Origin: Rariloculus sp965263005
Lineage (GTDB): Bacteria > Pseudomonadota > Gammaproteobacteria > Steroidobacterales > Rariloculaceae
Length of the DNA stretch: 64,000 nucleotides
Assembly (NCBI RefSeq): GCF_965263005.1
Contig: NZ_OZ253579.1
Coordinates: 62,001-126,000 of the forward strand
Direction of reading: 5' to 3'
Part shown: piece by piece, positions 63,876-64,000 of the stretch
How positions within the stretch are numbered: position 1 is the stretch's first letter
Layout of the letters: every line of letters starts with the position of its first letter
Program-made: the position numbers and the translations under genes
The notes under the pieces: model-generated
What the model was told of the DNA's origin: nothing
Database searches by the model: none
The model's input: only the letters and a program-made list of their open reading frames with translations

Positions 63876-64000
63876 TTATCGCCCCTCGTTGATATAGGTC
63901 AGCGGATTGACTGGCACACCGTTGCGGAGAACCTCGAAATGAAGGTTGGACCCGGTTGCTCGGCCAGTGCGACCCACGCGAGCGATGATTTGCCCGCGTT
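63876..64000 (-). CDS. M23-family peptidase, C-terminal end only
   Basis: Only the last 40 or so codons are in the window. They read IIARVGRTGRATGSNLHFEV and LRNGVPVNPLTYI before TAA. This is the end of an M23 (LytM-type) metallopeptidase, acting on peptidoglycan. The usual HLHFEV reads NLHFEV here, so one histidine position is Asn; the true metal ligand cannot be judged from this piece. An M23 gene next to secA is usual in gammaproteobacteria, upstream of which ftsZ-lpxC normally lie. Confidence 0.7.
   Translation of the reverse strand, partial: RGQIIARVGRTGRATGSNLHFEVLRNGVPVNPLTYINEGR

Overview
The window looks like the chromosome of a GC-rich gammaproteobacterium. The reasons are the gene orders recA-recX-alaS-csrA-tRNA-Ser, pilA-pilB-pilC-pilD-coaE-zapD-mutT beside secA, and aspS-DUF502-fmdB-clpB-pgeF-rluD beside bamD. 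ZapD and a lipoprotein BamD also fit that class. I could not assign a genus from sequence alone.

Bases 1 to about 31,000 are accessory in character. They hold the front part of a TonB-dependent receptor (cut by the window edge, with an apparent frameshift in its leader), a truncated SulP permease next to an IS3-type transposase tail, and five alpha/beta-hydrolase genes (four intact, one a type-B carboxylesterase with an internal deletion). A sodium:solute symporter sits among them. Together they suggest uptake and hydrolysis of esterified organic compounds, in a region that is losing genes. Next comes one 14.8 kb gene (12330-27140, minus strand) for a 4,936-residue surface protein built from Calx-beta, fibronectin-III, cadherin-like and other beta domains and ending in an autotransporter-like barrel. 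It is divergent from a small lipoprotein across an AT-rich spacer with a C11 tract. A HipBA toxin-antitoxin operon follows, with three 18-bp operator-like palindromes spaced exactly 27 bp apart, then a decayed S24 repressor/peptidase relic and tRNA-Ser(GCU). The tRNA marks the edge of the core genome.

Bases 31,000 to 64,000 are dense housekeeping DNA. On the minus strand are csrA, alaS, recX, recA, thpR, pncC and a GT4 glycosyltransferase. mutS diverges from them. Then nudB, aspS, DUF502, fmdB, clpB (with a heat-shock-type promoter), pgeF and rluD run on the minus strand. bamD (plus) converges with nadE-sucD-sucC (minus). The type IV pilus set pilA-pilB-pilC-pilD and coaE-zapD run on the plus strand and converge with a mutT-like Nudix gene, secA and an M23 peptidase that leaves the window.

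The strongest candidates for something new are the giant modular adhesin with its internal DNA duplications, and the three-operator hipBA control region. Smaller oddities include several decayed genes, extra segments in SecA and AlaRS, an AspRS with the nondiscriminating signature, and genes whose family-expected starts fall on non-canonical codons.
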